NCBI GenBank assembly: GCA_910585725.1
Contig: CAJUFA010000003.1
Location: 115,116-179,115, forward strand
Origin: an uncultured Dorea sp.
Lineage (GTDB): Bacteria; Bacillota; Clostridia; Lachnospirales; Lachnospiraceae
Length of the DNA stretch: 64,000 bases
Direction of reading: 5' to 3'
Shown here: one piece after another, positions 34,505 to 43,812 of the stretch
Layout: every line of letters starts with the position of its first letter
Position numbering within the stretch: the stretch's first letter is position 1
Notes under the pieces: generated by a model
Database searches by the model: none
Seen by the model: the letters and a program-made list of their open reading frames with translations, nothing else
Told to the model about the DNA's origin: nothing
Position numbers and translations under genes: made by a program

Positions 34505-36405
34505 ACCTGCTCCTGTAAACACATACTCTCTGCGTCGTATGTATTCTCACTCTCATACAGTTTTCGGATTCTTCCCGCCATGGTTTCTGCATCAAGCCCG
34601 GTCTCTTTCCGAAGCGACCGAATGCTCCCATGTTCTACATAATCATCCGGAAGAGCCAGCGGAAGAACTTTTACCGCCGCGCCCCTTCTACATACATACT
34701 CCATCACATGTTCTCCAAACCCGCCGGTCTGCACGTTTTCCTCAATCGTTACGATCAGCCGGTGACTGCGGCACAGACTGTCGATCATGTCTTCGTCAAT
34801 GGGTTTTACAAATCTCGCGTTCACCAGCGTACAGGGACAACCCTGATCTTTTAACAGCTCGCGGACACGAAGAGCCTCCTCAAACATGTGGCCGACACAC
34901 AGAACCGCAATCTCTGACTCCTGATATAACATCTCGCTCTTTCCATACTCCACAGGCGCGCGGAATTCCTCATATTGGTCGAATGCCTCTCCCCGGGGAT
35001 AACGCACGGCCACCGGCCCCCGGCATGTAAACGCGAAACGAAGCATATCCGCCAGTTCCCATTTATGCTTCGGAGACATCACCGTCATATTGGGAATGCT
35101 GCTTAGATAAGACAGATCAAAGATCCCCTGATGCGTCTCTCCGTCGCTTCCGACCAGACCTGCCCTGTCTACCGCAAAGACTACCGGAAGATTCTGAAGA
35201 GCCACGTCATGAATCAATTGATCATATGCGCGCTGCAGAAAAGAAGAATAAACGGCAAATACCGGACGGATCCCGCCCGCCGCGAGTCCCGCGGCGAATG
35301 TCGTTCCATGCGCCTCCGCAATCCCTACGTCAAAAAACCTCCGGGGATAGAGCTGCCTGAATCTCCCAAGCCCTGTCCCATCCGCCATAGCCGCCGTAAT
35401 CACGGCAATTTCCGGACGATGCCTGGCTTCGTCACAGAGCACCTTTCCAAATACGTCTGTATAAGTATCCTTCTTCTTCGGCGTCTCCGGTTCACCGGTC
35501 TCGATCCTGAATGGTCCGATTCCATGGAACTTATCCGGTCTCTTCTCTGCCGGCTCATAGCCTTTCCCTTTCTCCGTCATGATATGGAGCAGAACCGGCC
35601 CTTCTACCTTGCGCGCTTCCCGCAGAGCACGGCAAAGCACAGGAATATTATGTCCGGGAACCGGTCCGAAATAAGTGATTCCCATATCTTCAAAAAGCAT
35701 TCCCGGTACCACAAGCTGCTTGATACTGCTCTTAGTCTTACGGATCTGTTTGATCAGGTCGTCCCCTACAACCGGCACCCGCTGCAAAGCGCTCGTGACG
35801 CCTTTCTTAAGACCCGTATAGATATCCGCGGTACGCAGTCCTGCCAGATACTTGGACATTCCGCCGATATTTTCTGAAATAGACATATGGTTATCATTCA
35901 ATACGATAATAAAATTAGTCTCCAGCGTCGACGCGTTATTCAATGCTTCGTATGCCATTCCCCCCGTCAGCGATCCGTCCCCGATCACGGAGACAACGCT
36001 ATAATCTTCCCCTTTCAGGTCTCTTGCATGCACATAACCCAGCCCGGCAGATATGGAGGTAGAGCTATGGCCGGTATCGAACGCGTCGCAGGCGCTTTCC
36101 TTTCGTTTGGGGAATCCGCTCATACCGCCGTATTTCCGCAGTCCGTCAAAGCCGCCTTTTCTCCCTGTCAACAGTTTATGAGTATAAGATTGATGCCCCA
36201 CATCCCAGATAATCTTATCCTCCGGAAGCTGAAAAACCAGATGCATTGCCATCGTAAGCTCAACTACTCCCAGATTAGACGCAAGATGTCCCCCGCTCTT
36301 ACTGATCTTCTCAATCAGGAATTGACGAATCTCATCCGCCAGCTGACCTAACTCTTCCAGGTTCAATTCCTTGATATCATTTTCTCTGCGTATCCTCTCT
36401 AACAT
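34501..36405 (-). CDS. dxs: 1-deoxy-D-xylulose-5-phosphate synthase
   Basis: The 634-residue thiamine-diphosphate enzyme joins pyruvate and glyceraldehyde-3-phosphate in the first step of the MEP isoprenoid pathway. Visible motifs are DVGHQSYTHKLLTGR, the cofactor site GDGSLTGGMAYEALNN, and transketolase segments DVGIAEAHGTTFAAGLA and DRAGLVGSDGETHQG. ATG 36405 after GAGAGGAA gives the normal length; a longer upstream frame overlaps ispA. It follows ispA, putting two isoprenoid steps side by side. Confidence 0.97.
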   Translation of the reverse strand: MLERIRRENDIKELNLEELGQLADEIRQFLIEKISKSGGHLASNLGVVELTMAMHLVFQLPEDKIIWDVGHQSYTHKLLTGRKGGFDGLRKYGGMSGFPKRKESACDAFDTGHSSTSISAGLGYVHARDLKGEDYSVVSVIGDGSLTGGMAYEALNNASTLETNFIIVLNDNHMSISENIGGMSKYLAGLRTADIYTGLKKGVTSALQRVPVVGDDLIKQIRKTKSSIKQLVVPGMLFEDMGITYFGPVPGHNIPVLCRALREARKVEGPVLLHIMTEKGKGYEPAEKRPDKFHGIGPFRIETGEPETPKKKDTYTDVFGKVLCDEARHRPEIAVITAAMADGTGLGRFRQLYPRRFFDVGIAEAHGTTFAAGLAAGGIRPVFAVYSSFLQRAYDQLIHDVALQNLPVVFAVDRAGLVGSDGETHQGIFDLSYLSSIPNMTVMSPKHKWELADMLRFAFTCRGPVAVRYPRGEAFDQYEEFRAPVEYGKSEMLYQESEIAVLCVGHMFEEALRVRELLKDQGCPCTLVNARFVKPIDEDMIDSLCRSHRLIVTIEENVQTGGFGEHVMEYVCRRGAAVKVLPLALPDDYVEHGSIRSLRKETGLDAETMAGRIRKLYESENTYDAESMCLQEQV

Positions 36406-36418
36406 CTCAGATTCCTCT

Positions 36419-37321
36419 CTATCTGTCTCTATGGACCAGCCATAATAACAGACGTTCCAGATATTGATTTTCACCGGACAATTGATGAAGAAGACGAATC
36501 GCTTCATCCGACAGCCTCTCGACTTCCTTCTTAGCCTCTTCGAGTCCCAACAGCGTCACATATGTCGTCTTATCGTTCTTCTCGTCACTGTGAATCGGTT
36601 TGCCCAACACTTCCTTCGTGCTTTCTACATCCAGGATATCGTCCTGTATCTGGAAAGCCTTGCCCACATATTCCGCTATCTTCTCAACCTTCTTTACTTC
36701 CTCTTCGGAAACGCCGCCCAGGATCGCCCCGATCATCATGGAAGCCTCGATCAGCGCGGAAGTCTTAAGCTTATATATCGCATCAAGCATATCCTTTGAG
36801 ACGCTGCGCCCCGTCTCTTTAACGTCGATAACCTGTCCGCCGATCATACCGTAGATTCCCGCTTTCTCTCCGAGAACCGTCAAAGCCCTTCCGGTCAGAA
36901 GACTGTCCTCAGGATCCGTCACGAATGCCTTGAACGCTGTTTCAAAAGCATAATTAAGCAGCGCGTCTCCTGCCAGGATCCCCATATCCTCGCCATAGAC
37001 GACATGCGTCGTCTTTCTGCCGCGCCTGTAATCGTCGTTGTCCATAGCCGGCAGATCGTCATGCACCAGCGAATAAGTATGAATCATCTCGATCGCCGCC
37101 ATGAACGGACGCAGAGCTTTCGACGAACCGTTGTACAGACGGAAGGTTTCCATCATCAGCATCGGCCGAAGCCTCTTCCCTCCTGCCAGGAGACTATAGC
37201 TCATCGCCTCCATGATTATACTCTGATATCCCCTCTGCTTCGGGAGATATTCCTGTAATATCTCTTCTATCTTTCGGACTTTACGCTCCATCTGAGCCTT
37301 AAAATCATTATTCGAATTCAT
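36419..37321 (-). CDS. ispA: polyprenyl synthetase, geranyl/farnesyl diphosphate synthase
   Basis: The 300-residue prenyltransferase makes farnesyl diphosphate from IPP and DMAPP. The first Asp-rich motif is DDLPAMDND near residue 90 and the second DDILDVE near 235. Short-chain products fit the length. The ATG at 37321 lies just after GAGGGTGGGG inside the end of xseB; a GTG three codons earlier is possible. It overlaps xseB by 14 nt, consistent with coupled translation. Confidence 0.95.
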   Translation of the reverse strand: MNSNNDFKAQMERKVRKIEEILQEYLPKQRGYQSIIMEAMSYSLLAGGKRLRPMLMMETFRLYNGSSKALRPFMAAIEMIHTYSLVHDDLPAMDNDDYRRGRKTTHVVYGEDMGILAGDALLNYAFETAFKAFVTDPEDSLLTGRALTVLGEKAGIYGMIGGQVIDVKETGRSVSKDMLDAIYKLKTSALIEASMMIGAILGGVSEEEVKKVEKIAEYVGKAFQIQDDILDVESTKEVLGKPIHSDEKNDKTTYVTLLGLEEAKKEVERLSDEAIRLLHQLSGENQYLERLLLWLVHRDR

Positions 37322-37535
37322 GTACCCCACCCTCTTCGTCCAGGATCAGCATCTTCTTCTCCACTTCGTCGATCCTGTCATTACAGTTCTTTAATATATC
37401 GATTCCCTCATGATAAAGCCGGAAGGAATCTTCCAGAGAGATATCCTCTTCCTCCATACTGTGAATCGCCGCCTCCAGCCGTTCAAAGAGATCTTCCAGG
37501 CCAATCTCCTCTCTGTCATCTGTCTTCTCTGTCAT
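37308..37535 (-). CDS. xseB: exodeoxyribonuclease VII small subunit
   Basis: The 75-residue protein is mostly helical, with LEDLFERLEAAIHSMEEEDISLEDSF, split here as LFERLEAAIHSMEEEDI and LEDSFRLYHEGI, the family's signature. It pairs with XseA, whose gene it overlaps by 20 nt. Length is normal. Confidence 0.95.
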   Translation of the reverse strand: MTEKTDDREEIGLEDLFERLEAAIHSMEEEDISLEDSFRLYHEGIDILKNCNDRIDEVEKKMLILDEEGGVHEFE

Positions 37536-38739
37536 GCCGTACCTCCTTTGTTGATTCTACGGACACGCGGATCATACCGTCCGTAACATATATCTCCAGA
37601 TTTTCCCGCCGCTTTACCTGACATATACTCCTGACCACATTTCCTTCTTCGTTAGCCACATAAGAGTATCCGTGGTTTAACTTGTCCATCGGCGACAGTC
37701 CTTTGATAATCTCCATATAAATGGCAAGCCTGTGTCTCGAATCCCGAATCTTTTCCTCCATCAATCTGCGCAGGTTATCCTCCAGATCGGCCAGCCTCTG
37801 CTGCTGTTCCTGCAGCCTGTACCGGGGATGCAGGTACTTAAGCCGCATACCGTACTCCCGGATCTTCTGCTTCGCCATCCGAAGCCTCTGTGCCAGGATA
37901 CGATTCAGACGCAATTCATATTCCTTCAGCCGCATCTGCGTCTGAAGGTAATCGCTGACGGCCAGCTCCGCCGCCGCAGAAGGCGTAGGCGCGCGCAGAT
38001 CTGCCACATAATCCGCAATCGTAGTATCTGTCTCATGACCGACGGCAGAGATAACCGGAACCCGACACTGGAAGATGGCCCTTGCTACCTCTTCTTCATT
38101 AAACGCCCACAGATCTTCGATGGAACCGCCCCCTCTTCCCACGATCATCACATCTACATCCGTATCCTGAAGCATACGTATCCCCCGGACAATACTCTCC
38201 TTCGCACCCTCTCCCTGCACCTGTGCCGGATACAGGATCAGCTGGACATAAGGATTCCTTCGGGAGGCGATATTCATGATATCACGAATCGCCGCTCCCG
38301 TCGGAGCCGTCACGATTCCGATACGCTTCGCATACGCCGGGATTGTCTTCTTATATTCCGGGGCGAACATCCCCATCTCTTCCAATTCTCTTTTCAACAT
38401 CTGAAAACGTTCATAGAGAACACCTTCGCCGTCCGGCCTGATCTCCTGTGCATAGAGCTGGTAAGAACCGCTTCGTTCATACACGCTGACAGCCCCCAGT
38501 ACGATAACCTGCTGACCTTCCTGCATACGAAAAGAGAGCCCGCCACGCCGCCCGGCAAACATAACGCAGGCAATCGTTCCAGACCCATCCTTTAATGAAA
38601 AATAGATATGTCCCGAGGTATGATACTTACAGTTCGACACCTCGCCTTTCACATAGATACGGTTCAACATATAGTCCTGGGTAAACATATTCTTGATATA
38701 AGCATTGACCTGCTTTACTGTATACACATTCCGAGTCAT
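37516..38739 (-). CDS. xseA: exodeoxyribonuclease VII large subunit
   Basis: The 407-residue nuclease subunit degrades single-stranded DNA. It has an N-terminal OB fold (YTVKQVNAYIKNMF, GEVSNCKYHTSGHIYFSLKD), the catalytic middle with GIVTAPTGAAIRDI, VIVGRGGGSIEDLWAFNEE and SAVGHETDTTIADYVAD, then a long coiled coil. ATG 38739 has GGAGGGAATC in front. In the operon it follows nusB. Confidence 0.96.
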   Translation of the reverse strand: MTRNVYTVKQVNAYIKNMFTQDYMLNRIYVKGEVSNCKYHTSGHIYFSLKDGSGTIACVMFAGRRGGLSFRMQEGQQVIVLGAVSVYERSGSYQLYAQEIRPDGEGVLYERFQMLKRELEEMGMFAPEYKKTIPAYAKRIGIVTAPTGAAIRDIMNIASRRNPYVQLILYPAQVQGEGAKESIVRGIRMLQDTDVDVMIVGRGGGSIEDLWAFNEEEVARAIFQCRVPVISAVGHETDTTIADYVADLRAPTPSAAAELAVSDYLQTQMRLKEYELRLNRILAQRLRMAKQKIREYGMRLKYLHPRYRLQEQQQRLADLEDNLRRLMEEKIRDSRHRLAIYMEIIKGLSPMDKLNHGYSYVANEEGNVVRSICQVKRRENLEIYVTDGMIRVSVESTKEVRHDREDR

Positions 38740-38779
38740 GATTCCCTCCGAATATATTCCAAAAAGTAGCTTATGCGGG

Positions 38780-39175
38780 CTATACCAGCTTCGCAAGCAC
38801 CGCGTTCACGAAAGCCGGGCCCTCGTCGCTGCTGTATCTCTTCGCCAGTTCCACCGCTTCGTCAATCGCCACGCCCGCCGGGACGTCTTCATCCCACTTG
38901 ATCTCGTATACCGCAAGGCGAAGTATTGTAAGATCCGCCTTATTCATACGAACGGTCTTCCACCCTTTCGTATGTTCATTGAGAAGAGCGTCGATCTCTT
39001 CTGCTTTCTCGGCAACTTTCTTGGCTTTCTCCTGAATATAATTCAGATCCTTCTCACTGACTTCTCCAAGCTGCTCGAAATAGAGCTCCAACTGTTCCGG
39101 CATATCTTCCTTCCCGTTGAACTCTATTCCAAACACCATCTTAAAGATATGTTCCCTTAACTCTGTTCTCTTCAC
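38780..39175 (-). CDS. nusB: transcription antitermination protein NusB
   Basis: The 131-residue helical protein acts with NusE in rRNA antitermination. It has RTELREHIFKMVFGIEF at the start and DLTILRLAVYEIKWDEDVP, INEAVELAK-like IDEAVELAKRYSSDEGPAFVN near the end, given here in shortened form. It begins with GTG directly after the asp23 stop codon; GGAGG lies inside the end of that gene. Confidence 0.95.
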   Translation of the reverse strand: MKRTELREHIFKMVFGIEFNGKEDMPEQLELYFEQLGEVSEKDLNYIQEKAKKVAEKAEEIDALLNEHTKGWKTVRMNKADLTILRLAVYEIKWDEDVPAGVAIDEAVELAKRYSSDEGPAFVNAVLAKLV

Positions 39176-39559
39176 TTATGCTTCCTCCGGCATATCCACC
39201 CCGGCAACACGAATATTGACGTCGGCAACCTCAAGTCCTGTCATATTCTCGATTGCCGCCTTCACCTTCTCCTGAACTTTCTGAGTCGTGTCTTTAATAT
39301 TGTAGCCGTATTTTAAATTCAACACCAGAGAAACGGTAACGATTCCTTCCAGAACATCTACCTTCACACCCTTGGACAGGGACTTCATGCCTAACTTACT
39401 TACCAGTTCTCTCGTAGCGTTCCCCGTCATGGAAGATACTCCTTCCACTTCAGTCGCCGCAAGCCCCGCAATAATCGCCACTACTTCATCCGCAATCTTA
39501 ATCTCTCCAAGATTCTCGTCAGACTGTATTGTATAACCGTTCTTTTCTTCTTTGCTCAT
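39176..39559 (-). CDS. Asp23/Gls24 family envelope stress protein
   Basis: The 127-residue protein belongs to the Asp23 family (DUF322). IKIADEVVAIIAGLAATEVEG and the C-terminal YNIKDTTQKVQEKVKAAIENMTG and NIRVAGVD stretches are typical, quoted in part. Family members are linked to the cell envelope and alkaline stress, and this copy next to nusB resembles Bacillus YqhY, which is linked to acetyl-CoA carboxylase control. ATG 39559 follows GGAGG by seven bases. It is first in the long operon. Confidence 0.93.
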   Translation of the reverse strand: MSKEEKNGYTIQSDENLGEIKIADEVVAIIAGLAATEVEGVSSMTGNATRELVSKLGMKSLSKGVKVDVLEGIVTVSLVLNLKYGYNIKDTTQKVQEKVKAAIENMTGLEVADVNIRVAGVDMPEEA

Positions 39560-39613
39560 TTCAAAAACCTCCATCTCTGCAATCATCGCTTTCACTTTAC
39601 ACTATATTAAAAT

Positions 39614-39641
39614 ATTATAGCAAATTAATACTTATTTGCAA
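39614..39641 (-). promoter_or_regulatory. predicted promoter of the asp23-to-recN operon
   Basis: On the minus strand TTGCAA (39641-39636), 16 bases and TATAAT (39619-39614). It lies 55 bases before the Asp23-family start. Confidence 0.7.
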
Positions 39642-39673
39642 AGTAGGCGATCATGTTTTTTGTTAATTATCAC

Positions 39674-41275
39674 TTATCTGGCGAACTCCGCCAGCTTAAG
39701 TCCTTTATTGCGGTCAACCGTCATGCGGATACTCCATTCATTTACAAATAACAAAAGCGGACGTCCTTTCAAATCTTTTACTTTCTTCATATCGGATGTT
39801 CCCGTCAGTTTCTCCAGGTCAGTCTGGGTATCCTCGATCCAGCGAATATACTCGTAAGGCAGGTTATCCAGACGGATCTCCACATTATATTCATTCTCCA
39901 GCCGGTATTTTAAAACGTCAAACTGCAGCACGCCTACGACGCCCACGATGATCTCCTCCATACCGGTATTGAATTCCTGGAAGATCTGAATCGCGCCCTC
40001 CTGGGCAATCTGATTGATTCCTTTGATAAATTGCTTTCGCTTCATGGTATCGACCTGACGGACTCTTGCAAAATGTTCAGGTGCGAACGTTGGGATTCCC
40101 TCATACGCATACTTCTCGGATGAAGTCGTCAGCGTATCTCCGATTGAAAAAATTCCCGGGTCGAACACGCCGATGATATCCCCGCCGTATGCTTTCTCTA
40201 TCATCTTACGTTCGCTGGCCATCATCTGCTGGGGCTGTGAGAGCCTTACTTTCTTACCGCCCTGGATATGATAGACGTCCATTCCCGCTTCAAATTCTCC
40301 GGAACAGATCCGCATGAACGCGATCCGATCCCGGTGCGCCTTGTTCATATTCGCCTGGATCTTGAATACAAACGCCGAAAAATCCTTCTCTTCCATAGGA
40401 TCTATACTTCCCTTATCAGACGTCCTCGGAAGCGGAGACGTAGTCATATTCAAAAAATGCTTAAGAAAAGTCTCCACCCCGAAATTCGTGAGGGCAGAAC
40501 CGAAGAATACAGGGGACAGCTCCCCTTTGCTTACCAGCTCCTGATCGAACGACGCTCCTGCTCCGTCCTGTAATTCTATCTCTTCCTCCAACCGGGCAAG
40601 CTGCTCGTCCGTAACCCATTCCGTGATCTCCGAAGAAGCCAGCGGGATCTTACGCACTTCCCCCTGCGTAGTTCCCTTGTGGGTATCGGAGAAAAGCTCC
40701 ACCGCTTTGGTCTCCCGGTCATAGACTCCCTTAAATTCCTTTCCCGAACCGATAGGCCAGTTGACCGGACAGGTCGCTATTCCAAGCTCGTTCTCGATAT
40801 CGTCCAGAAGCTCGAAGGTATCCAATGCCTCCCGGTCCATCTTATTGATAAATGTAAAGATGGGGATATGGCGCATCGTACATACTTTAAACAGCTTTCT
40901 GGTCTGCGCCTCGACGCCTTTCGACGCGTCGATCACCATCACGGCAGAATCCGCCGCCATCAGCGTCCGGTAGGTATCCTCCGAGAAGTCCTGATGTCCC
41001 GGAGTATCCAGAATATTGATACAATATCCGCCGTAATTGAACTGCAGTACGGAAGATGTGACGGAGATTCCTCTCTCCTTCTCGATCTCCATCCAGTCGG
41101 ACACGGCGTGCCTCGCGGTCGCCTTCCCTTTCACGCTGCCCGCAAGATTGATCGCGCCGCCGTACAGAAGAAACTTCTCTGTCAAAGTCGTCTTTCCCGC
41201 ATCCGGGTGAGAGATGATCGCAAATGTTCTGCGCTTCTTAATCTGTTCTTTTATTTCATTCGCTGTCTGTGACAT
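39674..41275 (-). CDS. prfC: peptide chain release factor 3
   Basis: The 533-residue GTPase recycles RF1 and RF2 from the ribosome. G1 is SHPDAGKTTLTEK, the switch region carries RGISVTSS, G3 is DTPGHQDFSEDT and G4 is NKMDREA. Domains II and III follow at normal length. ATG 41275 has AGGAG eleven bases upstream. A TATACT element at about 41305-41310 is a weak promoter candidate. It is probably monocistronic between the FtsA-like gene and the asp23 operon. Confidence 0.97.
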   Translation of the reverse strand: MSQTANEIKEQIKKRRTFAIISHPDAGKTTLTEKFLLYGGAINLAGSVKGKATARHAVSDWMEIEKERGISVTSSVLQFNYGGYCINILDTPGHQDFSEDTYRTLMAADSAVMVIDASKGVEAQTRKLFKVCTMRHIPIFTFINKMDREALDTFELLDDIENELGIATCPVNWPIGSGKEFKGVYDRETKAVELFSDTHKGTTQGEVRKIPLASSEITEWVTDEQLARLEEEIELQDGAGASFDQELVSKGELSPVFFGSALTNFGVETFLKHFLNMTTSPLPRTSDKGSIDPMEEKDFSAFVFKIQANMNKAHRDRIAFMRICSGEFEAGMDVYHIQGGKKVRLSQPQQMMASERKMIEKAYGGDIIGVFDPGIFSIGDTLTTSSEKYAYEGIPTFAPEHFARVRQVDTMKRKQFIKGINQIAQEGAIQIFQEFNTGMEEIIVGVVGVLQFDVLKYRLENEYNVEIRLDNLPYEYIRWIEDTQTDLEKLTGTSDMKKVKDLKGRPLLLFVNEWSIRMTVDRNKGLKLAEFAR

Positions 41276-41359
41276 ATATCATAACACTCCTAAAGTATAG
41301 TATAACCGTCTGCGAACGGCGATAAACAGTATAACACAACAGAATGGATTACGCTACCA

Positions 41360-43660
41360 TTATTCTTCTGCGACAATGATCTGATCCCCTGCTTTCAAAG
41401 GCTGCTGGAACATCCCCGGCTCTCCGTTGACCCGCAGATTAATCTTTCCTTTCAGTGTACGGGTGTCAATCTTGGAATACTGGATCATATCCATTAAATA
41501 ATACGGATTCCCGTCCGGTTTCTCCGGCAGGCGAAGGGGCGCGCCGTTCAGCAGGAATATGATTTCTCCCGAATCAGGTTCTGAAGACTTTGGTTCATCT
41601 GCTTCTTCAGGCATTTCCTCCGTCAACTCCGGTTCATACACTTCTCCATCTTCGTATTCTTCTTCGTATTCTTCTTCGTATTCTTCTTCTTCGTATTCTT
41701 CTTCCTCCATAAACTCCGAATCAGAAAACAGCTCTTCCTCCGTTATATACTCCGGTTCTGAAAAAACAGGTTCTCCCTCCGCCGTATATTCAGACTTTTT
41801 CGTCATATTGTCCTTTCTCTTGGAATCCGTCCTCTCCCTTTCACTGAATTCCAGCGTCAGCTGAACGTCTTCTTTCACGCTCTCCTTTGAAGCCTCCTCC
41901 ACAGATACAGAAGATTCTTCTACATGCTCTTCCTTGTTATACTCGTCTTTAGTGTGCTCCCCCCCGGTATATTCGTCTTCGATATGTTCGCCTTCGATAT
42001 GCTCCTCTTCAATATGCTCCTCTTCGATATGTTCCTCTTCCTCCGTCTCCTCCTTCGGCATCCGCATACGGATAATATCCCCGATCTTAAGCGGCGTCTC
42101 CAACGGCATAAATCCTCCGTTTAACGTGATCTCCAGGCACTCCGAAGCTCCTTCGATATCTCCTAAGCATGCTTTCGCCGAACTCCCGGGAACAGCAGGC
42201 ACGAAATCAATCTGATCTCCCGCGTTTATGATTGTAGAAAGCTTTCCTTCCTGCTTATTAATAAACAGAGACGCCGGCTGCGCCGCCGTACCATAGAATA
42301 CTTTCCGCTTCCCGTTCACCGTAACCGCCAGGCTTGTCCCGGGACGTCCCAGAATGTCCTGAAAATTATACCCATTCATCATCAACAGATTCAGGGCGGT
42401 AAAACTCCCGCTTCGAAAAAGCTTCGCCGGTCTGCCGTTTAAGATAACCCGGAAGCTGTCGTTGATCAGATTTAATCCGGAAGAGACCACAATCCCAAGG
42501 GGCGTCGCATATTCCGGATTATTCAGGTCATACTCGTCAGAGAATGCGCTGAGCCGAAAATTATTTCCGGCGATGGCCACTCGGTTCACATCCATCTTAA
42601 GAGCCGCGGTGATGCCTTCTTTAAGTCCTGCCAGTTTACTGCCTCCGCCGGCAAGGAACAACGCGGACGGCGCGCCGCCGTTTACCTCCAGAACCTTCTC
42701 TGCAATCTCTTTACTGAGCATCTCCGACGTTCCCCTGATACACTGCAGCATCTCTTCCCGCGACGCCTTGCGTTCAAAACCAAGGATATCCGTAAAAGTA
42801 ACCTCTTCATTCTGTTCCAGCTGCGCCTTTACAGACTCTGCGGTCCTGAAGTCCACCAGGTATTCTTTCATGATTGTTTCCGTAACCTCATCTCCCGCCA
42901 CGGTAGCCATGGTGTATCCCGTCACGCTTCCGTCCGTACATGCCGCGATATCAGAGGTACCTGCTCCAATATCCACCAGAACAAGATTAAGAAGCCTTAG
43001 ATTCTCAGGAATCACTGCATTGATCGCCGCAATCGGCTCCAAAGTCACGCTGACCACTTCCAGACCGATCTTATTCATCGTCGTGTAAAGACTTTCTACG
43101 ACTTCGCTCGGCAGAAATGTCGCAATCAAGTCTACTTTCACTTTCTGCCCCCGGTGATCCTTAAGGCTTGACATCCTGTATTCATCCAGATAGTACTGGC
43201 ATACCGTATAACCTACCAGGTAGAACCGGCGAGATTCATTCTCCGCGCTGTTCTCGGCGTCAAAAGCTTCTTCAATCTTTCCGACTGCTCCTGCCTCCAA
43301 ACGACTGATCACTTCATCGTCGATCAGCTGCTTCCCTGGCAGATCGATCTCATATTCTGTACGCCTTGTACGCAGAGCCCGCCCGGCAGCAGCCACGCAG
43401 ACCTTCTTTAATTTACAGTGAATCCTACTCTCCAACTTCTTCTTGACTCTTCCTGCCAATACCGACACTTTATCTATATTCTCGATCTGTCCGTCTACCA
43501 TCGCACGTTCATTGTGCTCTTCTTTTTCTATCGCAATGATTTTAACCTTATCCTCTTCAACGACACCGATCATTCCGATCACGCTGCGCGTCCCGATATC
43601 CAGAGCAAATACCATCTGTTCCGCCTGTACCTGTGTCTTTTTCACTTGTCCTTTCGCCAT
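41360..43660 (-). CDS. FtsA-like actin-fold protein with long acidic repeat tail
   Basis: The product is 766 residues. The first 400 form an FtsA-type actin fold: FALDIGTRSVIGMIG (phosphate 1), NLVLVDIGAGTSDIAAC (phosphate 2) and LFLAGGGSKLAGLKEG (adenosine site), with an SHS2-like 1C insertion. Residues about 450-535 look like a beta-rich domain. Two acidic repeats follow: an EEHIE-type repeat at about 540-578 and an EEYEE-type repeat at about 651-675. The end (ending LKAGDQIIVAEE) resembles a second beta-grasp-like module. True FtsA is near 420 residues and ends in an amphipathic helix, which I do not see. The promoter at 43722-43750 rules out longer starts; ATG 43660 has GGAGG five bases in front. 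Confidence 0.85.
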   Translation of the reverse strand: MAKGQVKKTQVQAEQMVFALDIGTRSVIGMIGVVEEDKVKIIAIEKEEHNERAMVDGQIENIDKVSVLAGRVKKKLESRIHCKLKKVCVAAAGRALRTRRTEYEIDLPGKQLIDDEVISRLEAGAVGKIEEAFDAENSAENESRRFYLVGYTVCQYYLDEYRMSSLKDHRGQKVKVDLIATFLPSEVVESLYTTMNKIGLEVVSVTLEPIAAINAVIPENLRLLNLVLVDIGAGTSDIAACTDGSVTGYTMATVAGDEVTETIMKEYLVDFRTAESVKAQLEQNEEVTFTDILGFERKASREEMLQCIRGTSEMLSKEIAEKVLEVNGGAPSALFLAGGGSKLAGLKEGITAALKMDVNRVAIAGNNFRLSAFSDEYDLNNPEYATPLGIVVSSGLNLINDSFRVILNGRPAKLFRSGSFTALNLLMMNGYNFQDILGRPGTSLAVTVNGKRKVFYGTAAQPASLFINKQEGKLSTIINAGDQIDFVPAVPGSSAKACLGDIEGASECLEITLNGGFMPLETPLKIGDIIRMRMPKEETEEEEHIEEEHIEEEHIEGEHIEDEYTGGEHTKDEYNKEEHVEESSVSVEEASKESVKEDVQLTLEFSERERTDSKRKDNMTKKSEYTAEGEPVFSEPEYITEEELFSDSEFMEEEEYEEEEYEEEYEEEYEDGEVYEPELTEEMPEEADEPKSSEPDSGEIIFLLNGAPLRLPEKPDGNPYYLMDMIQYSKIDTRTLKGKINLRVNGEPGMFQQPLKAGDQIIVAEE
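41650..41710. repeat. 12-bp tandem repeat in the FtsA-like gene
   Basis: Units close to ATTCTTCTTCGT recur about four to five times. On the coding strand they give EEYE-type repeats. Confidence 0.8.
41975..42040. repeat. 15-bp tandem repeat in the FtsA-like gene
   Basis: Units close to GATATGCTCCTCTTC recur about four times with small changes, encoding the pentapeptide EEHIE. It is in frame, so changes in number would keep the protein open. Confidence 0.8.
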
Positions 43661-43721
43661 GCCGCCCTCCTGCGTAATATGGGCTCCTACCGCCGCACCC
43701 ATAATTTTTTCATTTCCCTCT

Positions 43722-43750
43722 ATTATAGTAAAATTCAGATTCAATGTAAA
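43722..43750 (-). promoter_or_regulatory. promoter of the FtsA-like gene
   Basis: On the minus strand TTTACA (43750-43745), 17 bases and TATAAT (43727-43722). Transcription would begin near 43715, inside the longest open frame, so translation must start downstream of that. Confidence 0.75.
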
Positions 43751-43812
43751 TATCTTTCTAAGAAGATTTGAATAGAAGATTTGAACCTTTCACCCATATA
43801 TCCGCCGGCTGT

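Noticed and set aside
41650..42040. Possible CRISPR or satellite from the repeated units
   Set aside because: The repeats are in-frame codons for acidic residues inside a protein gene, without spacers.
42462..43088. 208-codon open frame on the plus strand
   Set aside because: It lies antisense to the FtsA-like gene, is rich in Ser and Pro as expected of a shadow frame, and shows no domain.
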